Positions 1-7,579 of a stretch of DNA of 13,333 nt are shown here, one piece after another. The stretch comes from JBCCTJ01 sp039198585 (GTDB taxonomy: Bacteria > Bacteroidota > Bacteroidia > Cytophagales > Amoebophilaceae), in assembly GCA_039198585.1 (NCBI GenBank), contig JBCCTJ010000026.1, forward strand, positions 1-13,333, given 5' to 3'. Numbering within the stretch: the first letter of the stretch is position 1; every line of letters starts with the position of its first letter. Both the position numbers and the translations under genes were made by a program. The notes under the pieces are model-generated. The model was not told where the DNA came from, did not search any database, and worked only from the letters and a program-made list of their open reading frames with translations.

Positions 1-117
1 AACATAGAAAAAAAGTGGAGTGCACCTTTGTCACATTGGGGTTTGACAGCACAGCAATTAACCATTAGATTTGGAGCTAGAATGCCTCTTGATTTAACTT
101 TACATTTGAAACCTTAG
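1..117 (+). pseudogene. C-terminal end of an IS256-type (mutator) transposase, cut by the window edge
   Basis: Frame 1 is open from the first base to a TAG at 115-117 and encodes 38 residues. They include KKWSAPLSHWGLTAQQLTIR, followed by an F-G-A-R-M stretch. The pattern K-x-W-(x)-x-P-(x)n-W-(x)n-Q-(x)-x-I-x-F-x-x-R is what the extreme C-terminus of IS256-family transposases looks like from family knowledge. The stop is followed directly by what looks like the element's end repeat. The rest of the gene lies outside the window, so I cannot tell whether the copy is intact. The identification rests on a short tail, so it is good but not certain. Confidence 0.6.
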
Positions 118-140
118 ACAGAGTTTAAATTACACTCTCT
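118..140. repeat. Probable terminal inverted repeat (right end) of the IS256-type element
   Basis: Immediately after the transposase stop comes ACAGAGTTTAAATTACACTC, continuing TCT. Read on the other strand it begins GAGAGTGTAATTTAAACTCT. Many IS256-family ends begin with GA-rich sequence followed by TGTA and an A/T run, so the position and sequence both fit an element end. The matching left end is outside the window, and so is the target duplication that would prove it. Confidence 0.45.
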
Positions 141-173
141 CGTTGAGATAACTTGTGTATAGTTAAGGAACCG

Positions 174-1793
174 CTATGGCGCTTTATTCTCAAATTGGAT
201 CGGACCATTAGTATTAGCTAATACATTCTCTAGTCTTTCTATATCCCAGTACCATAGCCTAATGACACCATCACTACTACCTACAGCTAAAGTTCCTTGA
301 TAAAAAGCAAGGGCTGTAATACTTGTATGTTTATTAGCTTCCTTTAAAATCAATCGTCCTCCGATTAAAACTATTTTATTCTCGTCAGAGGATATATACC
401 ATATTTCTATAGAACCATCGCCGAGCCCAAGGGCTAATAGGTGAGATGTAATAAATAGTATACTTGTAAATTGGCTGAGATTGTGTGTAAACCTACTTTT
501 AATTGCTGCTTGTTGTTGAGCATTCTCTAAGTTGTAAAAGTGTAAATCATGTTTAGATTCACTGATCGCCAAAAGATGCTCATCCTGTGCAAATCCTAAA
601 GCCAGTATACTCTTATACGATCTGCGACCTTCCGTGCTGAATATAGGCATATTACTATGAGAGTCGTCTTGATAAGCCCATACTTTCATCCCTCCCATTT
701 TTCCTCCTGATACTAGCCACTGGCTGTCATAAGAAAAAGATAGACGAGTAGTTTCATACATACTTGTCTTCATAGTCATTTTATGAATAAAATAGATTAC
801 ATCTTTTTTTTCATCGTAGTGCATAGTATAGACCATCGTTCTACCTTGGGATGTTCCCACTGCTAAATCTTGCTGATTAGGAGCTATACTGAGTGAATAA
901 ATGGAATCGTATAAATTGAGAAAACCTATTTTTTCAGCTTTTATTCTTTCTTTTCCTTCATACTCTTCCTTTGCTAGATAAAAGATCTTTATTATTTTAT
1001 TCTCTCCAGCTATAGCAAAATACCATCGCATAAGATTATGCGTGGAAGCCCAGTCAGGTGAAAAAAATACAGCACCATGGAAAGGGAGTTTTTTCCTAGA
1101 AGAAGATGGTATTTGGGGCTGATTTTGTTGTTTTTTTGCTTGCTTATAAGTGGGTTTAATTAATTGTTTGCTTGTAATATCCCAAAGTCTAATTTTTCCA
1201 TCTAGGCTACTAGATACTAAAAATAGACCATCTTTGGAGAATGAAACACTAGTGATAGCTTGATCATGTGCTTTATTTTTTTTGTTATTGGATGCTCGGC
1301 TAGTCGTCGTACTATTAGTATAGCTCAGAAAGTGGACATGAGGATTCAGAGTTTCTAACTTATCTAAATTGACCCGAGTACCTTTTACTGCTGTTGTACG
1401 TTCCGCTACTGAAGGCTCACTACTACTATCTTCTATTTCTTGAGATTGCTCACTATTTGAAAGTGGGGAAGATTCGTCTTTAGCTATGATTTCACTAATA
1501 GGTTGATTGTTTAAATCCAAGGGAATTGCTTCATTTAGATCAGTATCGTCACTAGTTTCTCCTCGTACATACCTTGAAAAAATTGCCATTAGTAAAGCCA
1601 ATATTCCCCCAATTTTTTCTTTCTTTGAAAAAGTACTCACCTGCTTAGCTTGATCTGTCATCTCCTCTACACTAACGTTTCCTCTGCTAAGTTGTAAGTC
1701 AGGCTTTGGAGATATGATACTTTTTCCTTTTACAGGATAAAAAAATGTCGAAGAAATAAATAATAAGTATATGTATAAAAATCGATATGACAT
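174..1793 (-). CDS. Exported WD40-repeat beta-propeller protein
   Basis: Taken from the ATG at 1793, the protein has 539 residues. The first 20 or so (MSYR then FLYIYLLFISSTFFY) look like a cleavable signal peptide, so the propeller probably acts outside the cytoplasm. A weak hydrophobic stretch lies near 59-73, then a Ser/Glu/Asp-rich linker at about 78-138. Seven WD-like units follow at roughly 176-205, 238-272, 296-322, 345-373, 394-421, 439-466 and 488-515. The clearest are the first (ends GKIRLWD) and last (ends GVIRLWYWD). Seven units fit one closed seven-bladed propeller, a protein-binding scaffold with no expected enzyme activity. Other starts are an ATG at 1820 and a TTG at 1874; the latter overlaps the photolyase stop and spoils the signal peptide. 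The gene follows the photolyase on the same strand. An interaction partner or effector role in a host-associated bacterium is inference. Confidence 0.8.
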   Translation of the reverse strand: MSYRFLYIYLLFISSTFFYPVKGKSIISPKPDLQLSRGNVSVEEMTDQAKQVSTFSKKEKIGGILALLMAIFSRYVRGETSDDTDLNEAIPLDLNNQPISEIIAKDESSPLSNSEQSQEIEDSSSEPSVAERTTAVKGTRVNLDKLETLNPHVHFLSYTNSTTTSRASNNKKNKAHDQAITSVSFSKDGLFLVSSSLDGKIRLWDITSKQLIKPTYKQAKKQQNQPQIPSSSRKKLPFHGAVFFSPDWASTHNLMRWYFAIAGENKIIKIFYLAKEEYEGKERIKAEKIGFLNLYDSIYSLSIAPNQQDLAVGTSQGRTMVYTMHYDEKKDVIYFIHKMTMKTSMYETTRLSFSYDSQWLVSGGKMGGMKVWAYQDDSHSNMPIFSTEGRRSYKSILALGFAQDEHLLAISESKHDLHFYNLENAQQQAAIKSRFTHNLSQFTSILFITSHLLALGLGDGSIEIWYISSDENKIVLIGGRLILKEANKHTSITALAFYQGTLAVGSSDGVIRLWYWDIERLENVLANTNGPIQFENKAP

Positions 1794-1870
1794 GAAACGC
1801 TTTGTAATAATATACAACATATTTTTGACTGGTAACCATATTCTTGTGTATATTATGGTCCTTAGCACTG

Positions 1871-3250
1871 TCAAAGCACTTCCTTAAAAATCTCTTTAGC
1901 CTCTTTTGCTGCTTGTTGATGGTCGACAATAGGAGAGGGATAATTGTTAGCTTGAACAGCCTGCTTGATCAAAAGTGAGTGGATGACATTAGCGGTCAAA
2001 TCACGTAACTCAGGCACCCACTTTTTGATATAAACTGCCTCTGGATCAAATCTTAGCTGCTGTCTCCAAGGATTGAAAATCCTAAAGTAAGGTTGTGCAT
2101 CACAGCCTGTAGAAGCCGCCCACTGCCAGTTACCATTATTAACAGCAGGGTCATAATCTGTCAGCTGCTGCGCAAAATATCGCTCCCCCCACTTCCAGTC
2201 TATGTGCAAATCTTTAACCAAAAAGGAGGCAGTAATCATTCTAACTCTATTGTGCATATATCCTGTTGTATTAAGTTCCCTCATACCTGCATCAACAATA
2301 GGAAACCCTGTAGTTCCTTGGCACCAAGCTTGAAAAGCTACTTGATCTTGTTTCCATGGAATTTTGTCATATTTTTTTTGAAAAGCATGTCCCCAAACAT
2401 GAGGATAATGATAAGCAATATGGGTAAAGAAATCACGCCAGTAAAGTTCAACGATCATTCTATGGTTTGAACCGAAGTGCTTCCGAAGCACATGATAAGT
2501 TTTCCTAATAGGAATAGTGCCAAATTTATGATGCGCTGACAAAAGAGAAGTATATTGTTCTCGTGGATAATCGCGTAGTCTAGCATAATCCACTAATTCA
2601 GTAACCTTTTCAAGTAGCCTGTTGGCTTCTTGACTACCCCCTTGCAATAATATAGTTGGATTGGGGAAAGGCACTATACTAGCTAAAAAGCTTTCCTCTT
2701 TTGCTTCTGGTATAACTAAATGGGCATAATGATTTCCTTGTGTTGTAACAGGCATCCGAACAGGCAACTGGCTAGCCTTTTTGAAGAAAGGCGTAAAAAC
2801 AGTGTAAGGAGTGCCATCTGATTTAGATACTTCTTCAGGCTCTTGCAAAAGTGCATCACCTAGTTGATAACAAATGACTTCATATTTTTTAGCTATCTTT
2901 TGAATATTACTATCTCTTCTCAGCGAAAAAGGAGTATAGTCACGATTGATCGTAATTAGGTCAATCGGCAACTTTTGGCACAATTGCTCAATAACCTCTT
3001 CAGCTATCCCATAAAAAAGATAAAGTTTCCCATCCAGCAGCTTAAGCTGCTGGGATAGATCTTTGATAGAAGCTACCATAAACTGTACAGCATTCATCGA
3101 TTGATAAGAATTATTTTTAACCTGTCGCTTGTCAAAGATAAAACAGGGGATCACTTTTTTCGCATTACGCAATGCATAATACAAAGCAGTATTGTCTTCT
3201 ACTCGTAAGTCTCTCCTAAAAATATGTAAAGCTAACTGATATCGGGACAT
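1871..3250 (-). CDS. phrB: Deoxyribodipyrimidine photolyase, class I CPD type
   Basis: This 459-residue protein is close to the 472 of the E. coli enzyme. It uses blue/near-UV light and FADH- to split cyclobutane pyrimidine dimers in DNA. Residues 5-130 form the N-terminal antenna-chromophore domain (HIFRRDLRVEDN at 9-20). The FAD-binding helical domain covers about 225-430, with YARLRDYPR, ELYWRDFF, GFPIVDAGMRELNTTGYMHNR and NNGNWQWAAS followed by DAQPYFRIFNP. By hand alignment the three tryptophans that feed electrons to FAD in E. coli (306, 359, 382) match W299, W352 and W375. All are present and there is no frameshift, so the gene looks functional. The ATG at 3250 directly precedes the conserved N-terminus. 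The exported WD40 gene follows on the same strand, so the two may share a transcript. A light-dependent enzyme in a probable endosymbiont is unexpected. A cryptochrome or (6-4) photolyase is less likely because of the close match to class I CPD enzymes. Confidence 0.93.
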   Translation of the reverse strand: MSRYQLALHIFRRDLRVEDNTALYYALRNAKKVIPCFIFDKRQVKNNSYQSMNAVQFMVASIKDLSQQLKLLDGKLYLFYGIAEEVIEQLCQKLPIDLITINRDYTPFSLRRDSNIQKIAKKYEVICYQLGDALLQEPEEVSKSDGTPYTVFTPFFKKASQLPVRMPVTTQGNHYAHLVIPEAKEESFLASIVPFPNPTILLQGGSQEANRLLEKVTELVDYARLRDYPREQYTSLLSAHHKFGTIPIRKTYHVLRKHFGSNHRMIVELYWRDFFTHIAYHYPHVWGHAFQKKYDKIPWKQDQVAFQAWCQGTTGFPIVDAGMRELNTTGYMHNRVRMITASFLVKDLHIDWKWGERYFAQQLTDYDPAVNNGNWQWAASTGCDAQPYFRIFNPWRQQLRFDPEAVYIKKWVPELRDLTANVIHSLLIKQAVQANNYPSPIVDHQQAAKEAKEIFKEVL

Positions 3251-3319
3251 GCTATGCTAAAGGTTTTAATAACAAGAATATAAAAACTCTATTAAGAATA
3301 ACCTAGTTATCCCCAATTC

Positions 3320-4582
3320 TTATAAGAAAGGAACTAAACCACTTGTTTGATCCTTATAAGCTTGATAGCTAGGGTCAGTACCCCAGCGAGCATCAGCGCG
3401 ATCTTCCAAGATAGGAATCCCACTTACAAAAACCAACAATGTAGTAATCATCATAGGAGTAATCATGCCCATAATGATTTCCCAGTTTTCCAAAGCTGGT
3501 ATTTGAGCCAAATAAATACCTAGCCAAAATAATATCTCTCCCAAATAATTAGGATGACGTGAGTAGTACCAAAGACCACTCTTAATAAATTTACCCTGGT
3601 TGGCTGGATTTTTTTTGAATGTATACTTCTGCCAGTCAGCTATAGTTTCTACTAAAAGACCTAGCATTGACAAGATAAGCCATCCTAGCGAATAGGATAT
3701 ATTTTTTGATGTTTCAACCTTTTGAAAGAAAAGTATAGTAGAGAAAAGAATAATACAGACCGATATAGCCTGCAAAAGCCAAAATGCCCCAAACCTTACA
3801 AAACTTCCTCTCTTGCTATCAAAGCGCGCATCTTTCTTCTGATGTCTAATACGCATAAATAAAAATCCTCCCAATCGCATAGCCCAAAGTGTAATAGCTA
3901 TATAAATCCATCCACTGCCTACCAAGCCTTTCGTATGGACATCCCACTTCCAATAAATAAAATTGGTGACTGTTAGAAAAGTGAGCGCATAAGATAGATC
4001 AGTAAAATGATCTGTATAAAAAAAGTAGCCGAACCCAAATCCTACTACATTAATTACTAAAGAGATAGCAATTACCTGCCAATAGTAAGATGAAAAAAAA
4101 TTAATTACCTGAGTCAGGATTAGAGGTATCACAGGCTTTTCCATCAATAAATAGGAATAAATTGTAGTCATACTCAGTATTCCCAAATAAGTAAACAGAT
4201 AGCTAGTAGCTGTCACAAAAAGGAAAGTCATGATTTTCTGTACTATGCAATACTTACCTATCATAGTGAATGCGCGTTTTGTAGCCCGCACTAGCTTCAA
4301 CGCTAATGGAATAGTCAGGCAAGTTGAGGCTAACTGTATCCAGTAGATAGGCACTGTCTTCCAATTCGTTGGTGTTAGCATCTGGCAAACTTCCAAAATA
4401 GATTTTAGCATATAGGAAGCTATACCTCCACTAGCACATGCAATCGCATAATCTATGATTTCAGAGCTATAATCTGCTACTAAGGTATCTGTTTTTCCCT
4501 TAATTTTTTTTGACGCACAAATCGTCCCCGCAGCAAAAAATAATAACAAAGTTAATTTAACAAAATAAGTAGTAGAGCACAT
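3320..4582 (-). CDS. DUF1295 (steroid 5-alpha-reductase-like) integral membrane protein with an N-terminal extension
   Basis: Taken from the ATG at 4582, the protein has 420 residues and roughly ten hydrophobic segments. The C-terminal half carries the DUF1295/steroid-reductase-like signature: GLWYYSRHPNYLGEILFW around 337-354, ED at 393-394, and a terminal YKDQTSGLVPFL. This fold is shared with isoprenylcysteine methyltransferases and sterol reductases; the H-P-N-Y segment belongs to the cofactor/lipid-facing site in relatives. The substrate of bacterial DUF1295 proteins is not established, so I assign none. DUF1295 proteins are commonly about 250-300 residues; here about 130 extra residues precede the usual domain, starting with a signal-like stretch (KLTLLLFFAAGTICA). 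An in-frame TTG at 4636 would add 18 residues, but the ATG places the hydrophobic stretch properly. No close operon partner: 69 bases separate it from the photolyase and about 230 from the upstream gene. Confidence 0.8.
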   Translation of the reverse strand: MCSTTYFVKLTLLLFFAAGTICASKKIKGKTDTLVADYSSEIIDYAIACASGGIASYMLKSILEVCQMLTPTNWKTVPIYWIQLASTCLTIPLALKLVRATKRAFTMIGKYCIVQKIMTFLFVTATSYLFTYLGILSMTTIYSYLLMEKPVIPLILTQVINFFSSYYWQVIAISLVINVVGFGFGYFFYTDHFTDLSYALTFLTVTNFIYWKWDVHTKGLVGSGWIYIAITLWAMRLGGFLFMRIRHQKKDARFDSKRGSFVRFGAFWLLQAISVCIILFSTILFFQKVETSKNISYSLGWLILSMLGLLVETIADWQKYTFKKNPANQGKFIKSGLWYYSRHPNYLGEILFWLGIYLAQIPALENWEIIMGMITPMMITTLLVFVSGIPILEDRADARWGTDPSYQAYKDQTSGLVPFL

Positions 4583-4736
4583 AGGTAATGGTAGTGATTC
4601 ATTAAGAATACTGTTAAAATAACACTTATCTATCAAATAAGGACAATCTTACACTAAATTATCAAGAATAGCTAGTAATGAAGCCAGCAGAGTCTTCTTT
4701 TAACGAAAAAATTACAGGAGCTTCTCTATCGGATAT

Positions 4737-4760
4737 AAAAAGTATAGTACTATACTTTTT
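4737..4760. terminator. Perfect 24-bp A/T-rich palindrome; possible intrinsic terminator
   Basis: The left arm AAAAAGTATAGT is exactly mirrored by ACTATACTTTTT. As RNA it would fold into a 10-bp stem with a GTAC loop, flanked by A5 and T runs, so a U tract follows the stem in either direction. It lies 51 bases after the stop of the upstream ankyrin-like gene and about 155 bases before the DUF1295 start, both on the minus strand, which suits a terminator between two units. The stem holds only two G-C pairs, so it would be weak. A binding site for a dimeric regulator is the alternative. Confidence 0.45.
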
Positions 4761-4811
4761 TCTCTTTAGCCACTTACTCCAAAAAGTCTATCTTATAGAA
4801 GGTACTTTACA

Positions 4812-6011
4812 CTAGACATTTTTATTTTTCCTCTTCTTTTTTTCATAGCTTTCTAGCAGTTTGTCCATGGATGTGCCTGCTAAACAGAGTTGCTTAGGTA
4901 AATAAATTTGTATACACCCTTTCTTTTTTGAAGGCGCTATCTTTGTGTAGATAGTTTGTATGGTGATGACTGCTTGCAAAAAATTTGTCGGTGTAAGTTT
5001 TTTATCAGTCATGATATAAGCTTTTTGCTCAATGATTTTGGGGTTTTGATGACAAAACAGCTTGACGGCATTGAGATTGTTATTCCTAGCCGCAATATGA
5101 ATGGGGCCTATATGTTCTATCCTGTAAAGCCTCAAGAAGGAGTGTAGCTCTTTCGTTGCTTGTTTGGGATAAAAAAAATAAGCTTTCTGATTAAGATTAG
5201 CGCCATACTTCATCAGTAGTTTGAGTACTTCCTGGCTATTAGAAGTATATCTTTTTTGCGTGAGCAACATGATTAAATACCCTGGACGATACATTTTCGG
5301 TATTGTATATACCAGTATTAAAATATTCAATAAAACAAAGGTCATGTTAGTCAATGTATTAATAAGACCAAGACAGATAAAAAATTTACGCAGATTCTTT
5401 AAGTAAGCAATTTTTTTAAAAAAAGGTATGTTGATGATAATAAAACTCAAGATAGCTACCTCAATGCGAAATATCTTCCCAAAGATACGTTGCTTCCACG
5501 CAGGCTGTAATGTGATAGAAGCTAACAGTCTAGAAGCCATCATAGAAAAAGCTTCTCGGAAGGAATAAGACGCTTTTCCCAGAAGCATTTTCTTGTCATA
5601 GATTTTATGCTGCAGTAAGTACTCTATAATAGTATAATTAGTATCAGTCTGCAAAGCTCTCTCTATAATCCTGTTTTTCTCAAAATACGTAAAGTGATCT
5701 CGTTGCTTCGCTAAGAAAAATTGAATAACAGGGACAATATTTCTTTCCTGCTCATCAAAAGAAAGTAAAATACCTTGCAATATTTCTGCCTGGGTAAGTT
5801 TGTCAACTTTACCCTTTTTGATCAAACCTTTTAATGTATAACTTTTTATTTTGCTAGCTAGCCTTATGTTACTAAAAGAATTTCGTATTGTTTGTCTTGC
5901 TAATTGAGGCAATAAAAAGCTGAAAGAAAAAAACAAGCTGTAGACTAAAAGCCTTAGTTGATTATTATTCCCATTTCTAGTGTGAAGATCATGTGGGAAT
6001 ATAACTAGCAT
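4812..6011 (-). CDS. Membrane protein with ankyrin-like repeats
   Basis: The protein has 399 residues from an ATG at 6011. Hydrophobic stretches occur at about 21-37 (possible signal anchor), 183-197 and 208-236. Two ankyrin-like units follow. One is around 258-276 (EVLKLLMKYGANLNQKA); a better one is at 301-330 (IGPIHIAARNNNLNAVKLFC), matching the G-x-T-P-L-H-x-A-A-x-x-G-x-x-x-x-V consensus. Earlier helical segments at about 60-145 (for example YTIIEYLLQHKI) could be worn-down repeats. The tail is strongly basic (KKKRKNKNV). The start lies only 17 bases after the rpmA stop on the same strand, so it is probably co-transcribed with the ribosomal genes. Ankyrin repeats mediate protein contacts and are abundant in intracellular bacteria as host-directed proteins; that role here is inference. 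I cannot name a specific function, and the repeat count is low for an ankyrin protein. Confidence 0.65.
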   Translation of the reverse strand: MLVIFPHDLHTRNGNNNQLRLLVYSLFFSFSFLLPQLARQTIRNSFSNIRLASKIKSYTLKGLIKKGKVDKLTQAEILQGILLSFDEQERNIVPVIQFFLAKQRDHFTYFEKNRIIERALQTDTNYTIIEYLLQHKIYDKKMLLGKASYSFREAFSMMASRLLASITLQPAWKQRIFGKIFRIEVAILSFIIINIPFFKKIAYLKNLRKFFICLGLINTLTNMTFVLLNILILVYTIPKMYRPGYLIMLLTQKRYTSNSQEVLKLLMKYGANLNQKAYFFYPKQATKELHSFLRLYRIEHIGPIHIAARNNNLNAVKLFCHQNPKIIEQKAYIMTDKKLTPTNFLQAVITIQTIYTKIAPSKKKGCIQIYLPKQLCLAGTSMDKLLESYEKKKRKNKNV

Positions 6012-6028
6012 GCTATGTTACAATATTT

Positions 6029-6277
6029 TTAACCTACAACTGATACAAGACGTTTCCCCCTCTTATTTTCAAAAAATACTTTCCCTGCTTTGAGTGCATA
6101 TAGTGTATGATCTTTACCCATACCAACATGATTTTTCGGATGATAACGTGTTCCACGCTGACGAACGATGATATTGCCTGGTTGAACCAATTGATCACCA
6201 AATTTTTTTACACCTAATCTTTTACTATGTGACTCTCTGCCATTCTTAGAGCTTCCGACTCCTTTTTTGTGTGCCAT
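6029..6277 (-). CDS. rpmA: 50S ribosomal protein L27
   Basis: The 82 residues begin MAHKKGVGSSKNGRESHSKR and include GNIIVRQRGTRYHPKNHVGMGKDHTLYA in conserved order, which is diagnostic for bacterial L27. The protein sits in the large subunit with its flexible N-terminus near the peptidyl transferase centre. The N-terminus starts directly at MAHKKG, without the cleaved extension seen in Firmicutes. A single base separates its ATG from the stop of rplU upstream, the usual tightly coupled pair. Confidence 0.98.
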   Translation of the reverse strand: MAHKKGVGSSKNGRESHSKRLGVKKFGDQLVQPGNIIVRQRGTRYHPKNHVGMGKDHTLYALKAGKVFFENKRGKRLVSVVG

Positions 6278-6278
6278 T

Positions 6279-6611
6279 TTATGAAGTGATAATTTCTTTA
6301 ATTGTAACTTGTGTATAAGGTTGTCTATGTCCTCGTTTCACTTTATACCCTTTTCTTCTTTTCTTCTTAAATACGACTACTTTTTCATCCTTTATTGTTG
6401 AATGTACTTCGCCTATCACGCATGCTCCTTCAAGGTAAGGTTGACCTACATAGGTGTTATCTCCATCTATGACTAACAAAACTCTGTCAAAAGTAATAGT
6501 CGTGCCGGAAAGATTTTCTCTTTTATCTATCATTAATGTGCTACCCACTTGTGCTTTAAACTGTTTATTACCAGTAGTAATGAAAGCAATCAAATTAGAA
6601 CTATCAGACAT
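6279..6611 (-). CDS. rplU: 50S ribosomal protein L21
   Basis: The 110 residues carry the L21 framework: LIAFITTGNKQFKAQVGSTL at 7-26 corresponds to the family's A-I-V-x-x-G-G-K-Q-Y-x-V start, and the C-terminal region 77-104 contains VVVFKKKRRKGYKVKRGHRQ and PYTQVTI. L21 is a large-subunit protein that binds 23S rRNA. The usual G-G-K-Q motif reads G-N-K-Q, and six or so residues precede the normal start. It heads a unit with rpmA and probably the ankyrin-like gene. A TAnnTTTG promoter element lies 46 bases upstream of the ATG. Confidence 0.97.
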   Translation of the reverse strand: MSDSSNLIAFITTGNKQFKAQVGSTLMIDKRENLSGTTITFDRVLLVIDGDNTYVGQPYLEGACVIGEVHSTIKDEKVVVFKKKRRKGYKVKRGHRQPYTQVTIKEIITS

Positions 6612-6657
6612 TTGAATATTTTTATTGAGTTACTATGAGGCTTTTTACCTGCAAGGG

Positions 6658-6665
6658 CAAATATA
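6658..6665 (-). promoter_or_regulatory. Candidate -7 element (TATATTTG) of the rplU promoter
   Basis: On the minus strand TATATTTG fits the Bacteroidota -7 consensus TAnnTTTG exactly and lies 46 bases before the rplU ATG, in the 103-base gap after hemD. No TTTG box occurs at the expected 19-base spacing upstream, so only half of the usual promoter is visible. Confidence 0.4.
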
Positions 6666-6714
6666 TAAAATATAAAGAAAAGCACGCTCTTGTGGATCAT
6701 AATAGAATAAGCTC

Positions 6715-7470
6715 TTATTCTACTTTTTCTTGAAAATAAGCATCTAGAGCAGTAGCAATAGAAGGAGCAGCAAGTGTAGGAGCATGAATATTATTCTCCC
6801 ATCCAAACTTTTCTACCATCTTAGCAGTCAGGTCATTAAAAGTTGCTATTTTAGTATACCCTTGTTGATAGTTTGGAAAATTAGAAGCAAACGCCTCTAC
6901 AGCAATAGGGCTAAAGAATACAATAATATCATAAACTCCTGTATCCAATGTTGCCAGCTTTGCGATCTTTGTTTTATAAATAATAATTTCTTTAAATAAG
7001 TATCCTTTCTTTTTGAAGAACAAGTGAATCGATGCTTGTCTTCCCTTAGAACAAGGCATTAGAAAAGACTCCTTTTTGTGTTTTGTGATAAGAGGAAAAA
7101 GGTCATCTACTTTTCTATGACCATGAAATACCTTACGTTTTTTAAATTCGATATATTTTCGTAAATAATTTTGTAAAGGTTCTGTCAGGCAAAAGTATTT
7201 TTTATTAGCAGGAATTTTAATACTACAAGTCTTACTAAGCTGGAAAAAACTATCAATAGCTGTTCTATTAGTAAACAGGACAGCAGTATAATTCAATATG
7301 TCATGCTTGTACTTTCTAAACAGTGGTACAGGAATCGACTCATGTTCAATAAAACCTTGAAAGTGAATATCAGCTCCATACTTTGCTATAATTTTTTCGT
7401 AACTAGCTTCTAGACTAGGGGTATAAGGTTGTGTTATTAGTATTTTAGGATTAGAATTTTGAAATGACAT
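6715..7470 (-). CDS. hemD: Uroporphyrinogen-III synthase, Bacteroidota type
   Basis: HemD closes linear hydroxymethylbilane with inversion of ring D to give uroporphyrinogen III, the common precursor of haem and related tetrapyrroles. The 251-residue length fits the family. Recognisable stretches are ILITQPYTPS near the start, TAVLFTNRTAIDSFF at 62-76, KKYFCLTE at 90-97, YDIIVFFSPIAVEAF at 180-194, KIATFNDLTAKMVEKFG at 207-223 and APTLAAPSIATALDAY at 230-245. These match the Bacteroidota HemD pattern better than the proteobacterial one. The sequence is poorly conserved in general, so there is no single catalytic motif to point to. No other haem-synthesis gene is in the window; it lies between secDF and rplU, with 109 and 103 bases to either side. 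The ATG at 7470 puts the first conserved strand at residue 9. Confidence 0.85.
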   Translation of the reverse strand: MSFQNSNPKILITQPYTPSLEASYEKIIAKYGADIHFQGFIEHESIPVPLFRKYKHDILNYTAVLFTNRTAIDSFFQLSKTCSIKIPANKKYFCLTEPLQNYLRKYIEFKKRKVFHGHRKVDDLFPLITKHKKESFLMPCSKGRQASIHLFFKKKGYLFKEIIIYKTKIAKLATLDTGVYDIIVFFSPIAVEAFASNFPNYQQGYTKIATFNDLTAKMVEKFGWENNIHAPTLAAPSIATALDAYFQEKVE

Positions 7471-7579
7471 ATCGTTATGTAGTATTAGTATATCGAAACC
7501 GCAATTTTAATAACAGAATATCAATCGGCTATATTTTCTCATCAATGGTGATAATAGCTTTAAAAGAAAAGTTTGAATA

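Noticed and set aside
1699..1929. Minus-strand frame spanning the photolyase/WD40 junction
   Set aside because: It overlaps the end of the photolyase and the signal peptide of the WD40 protein in another frame; the hydrophobic look comes from AT-rich sequence.
2093..2470. Plus-strand frame of 125 residues inside the photolyase gene
   Set aside because: It lies opposite the most conserved FAD-binding part of the photolyase and has no domain features of its own.
3267..3325. Weak inverted repeat TAAGAAT/ATTCTTA between the DUF1295 gene and the photolyase gene, considered as a terminator
   Set aside because: The stem is only 7 bp with a 16-base loop, and the T run starts several bases away; not distinguishable from chance in AT-rich DNA.
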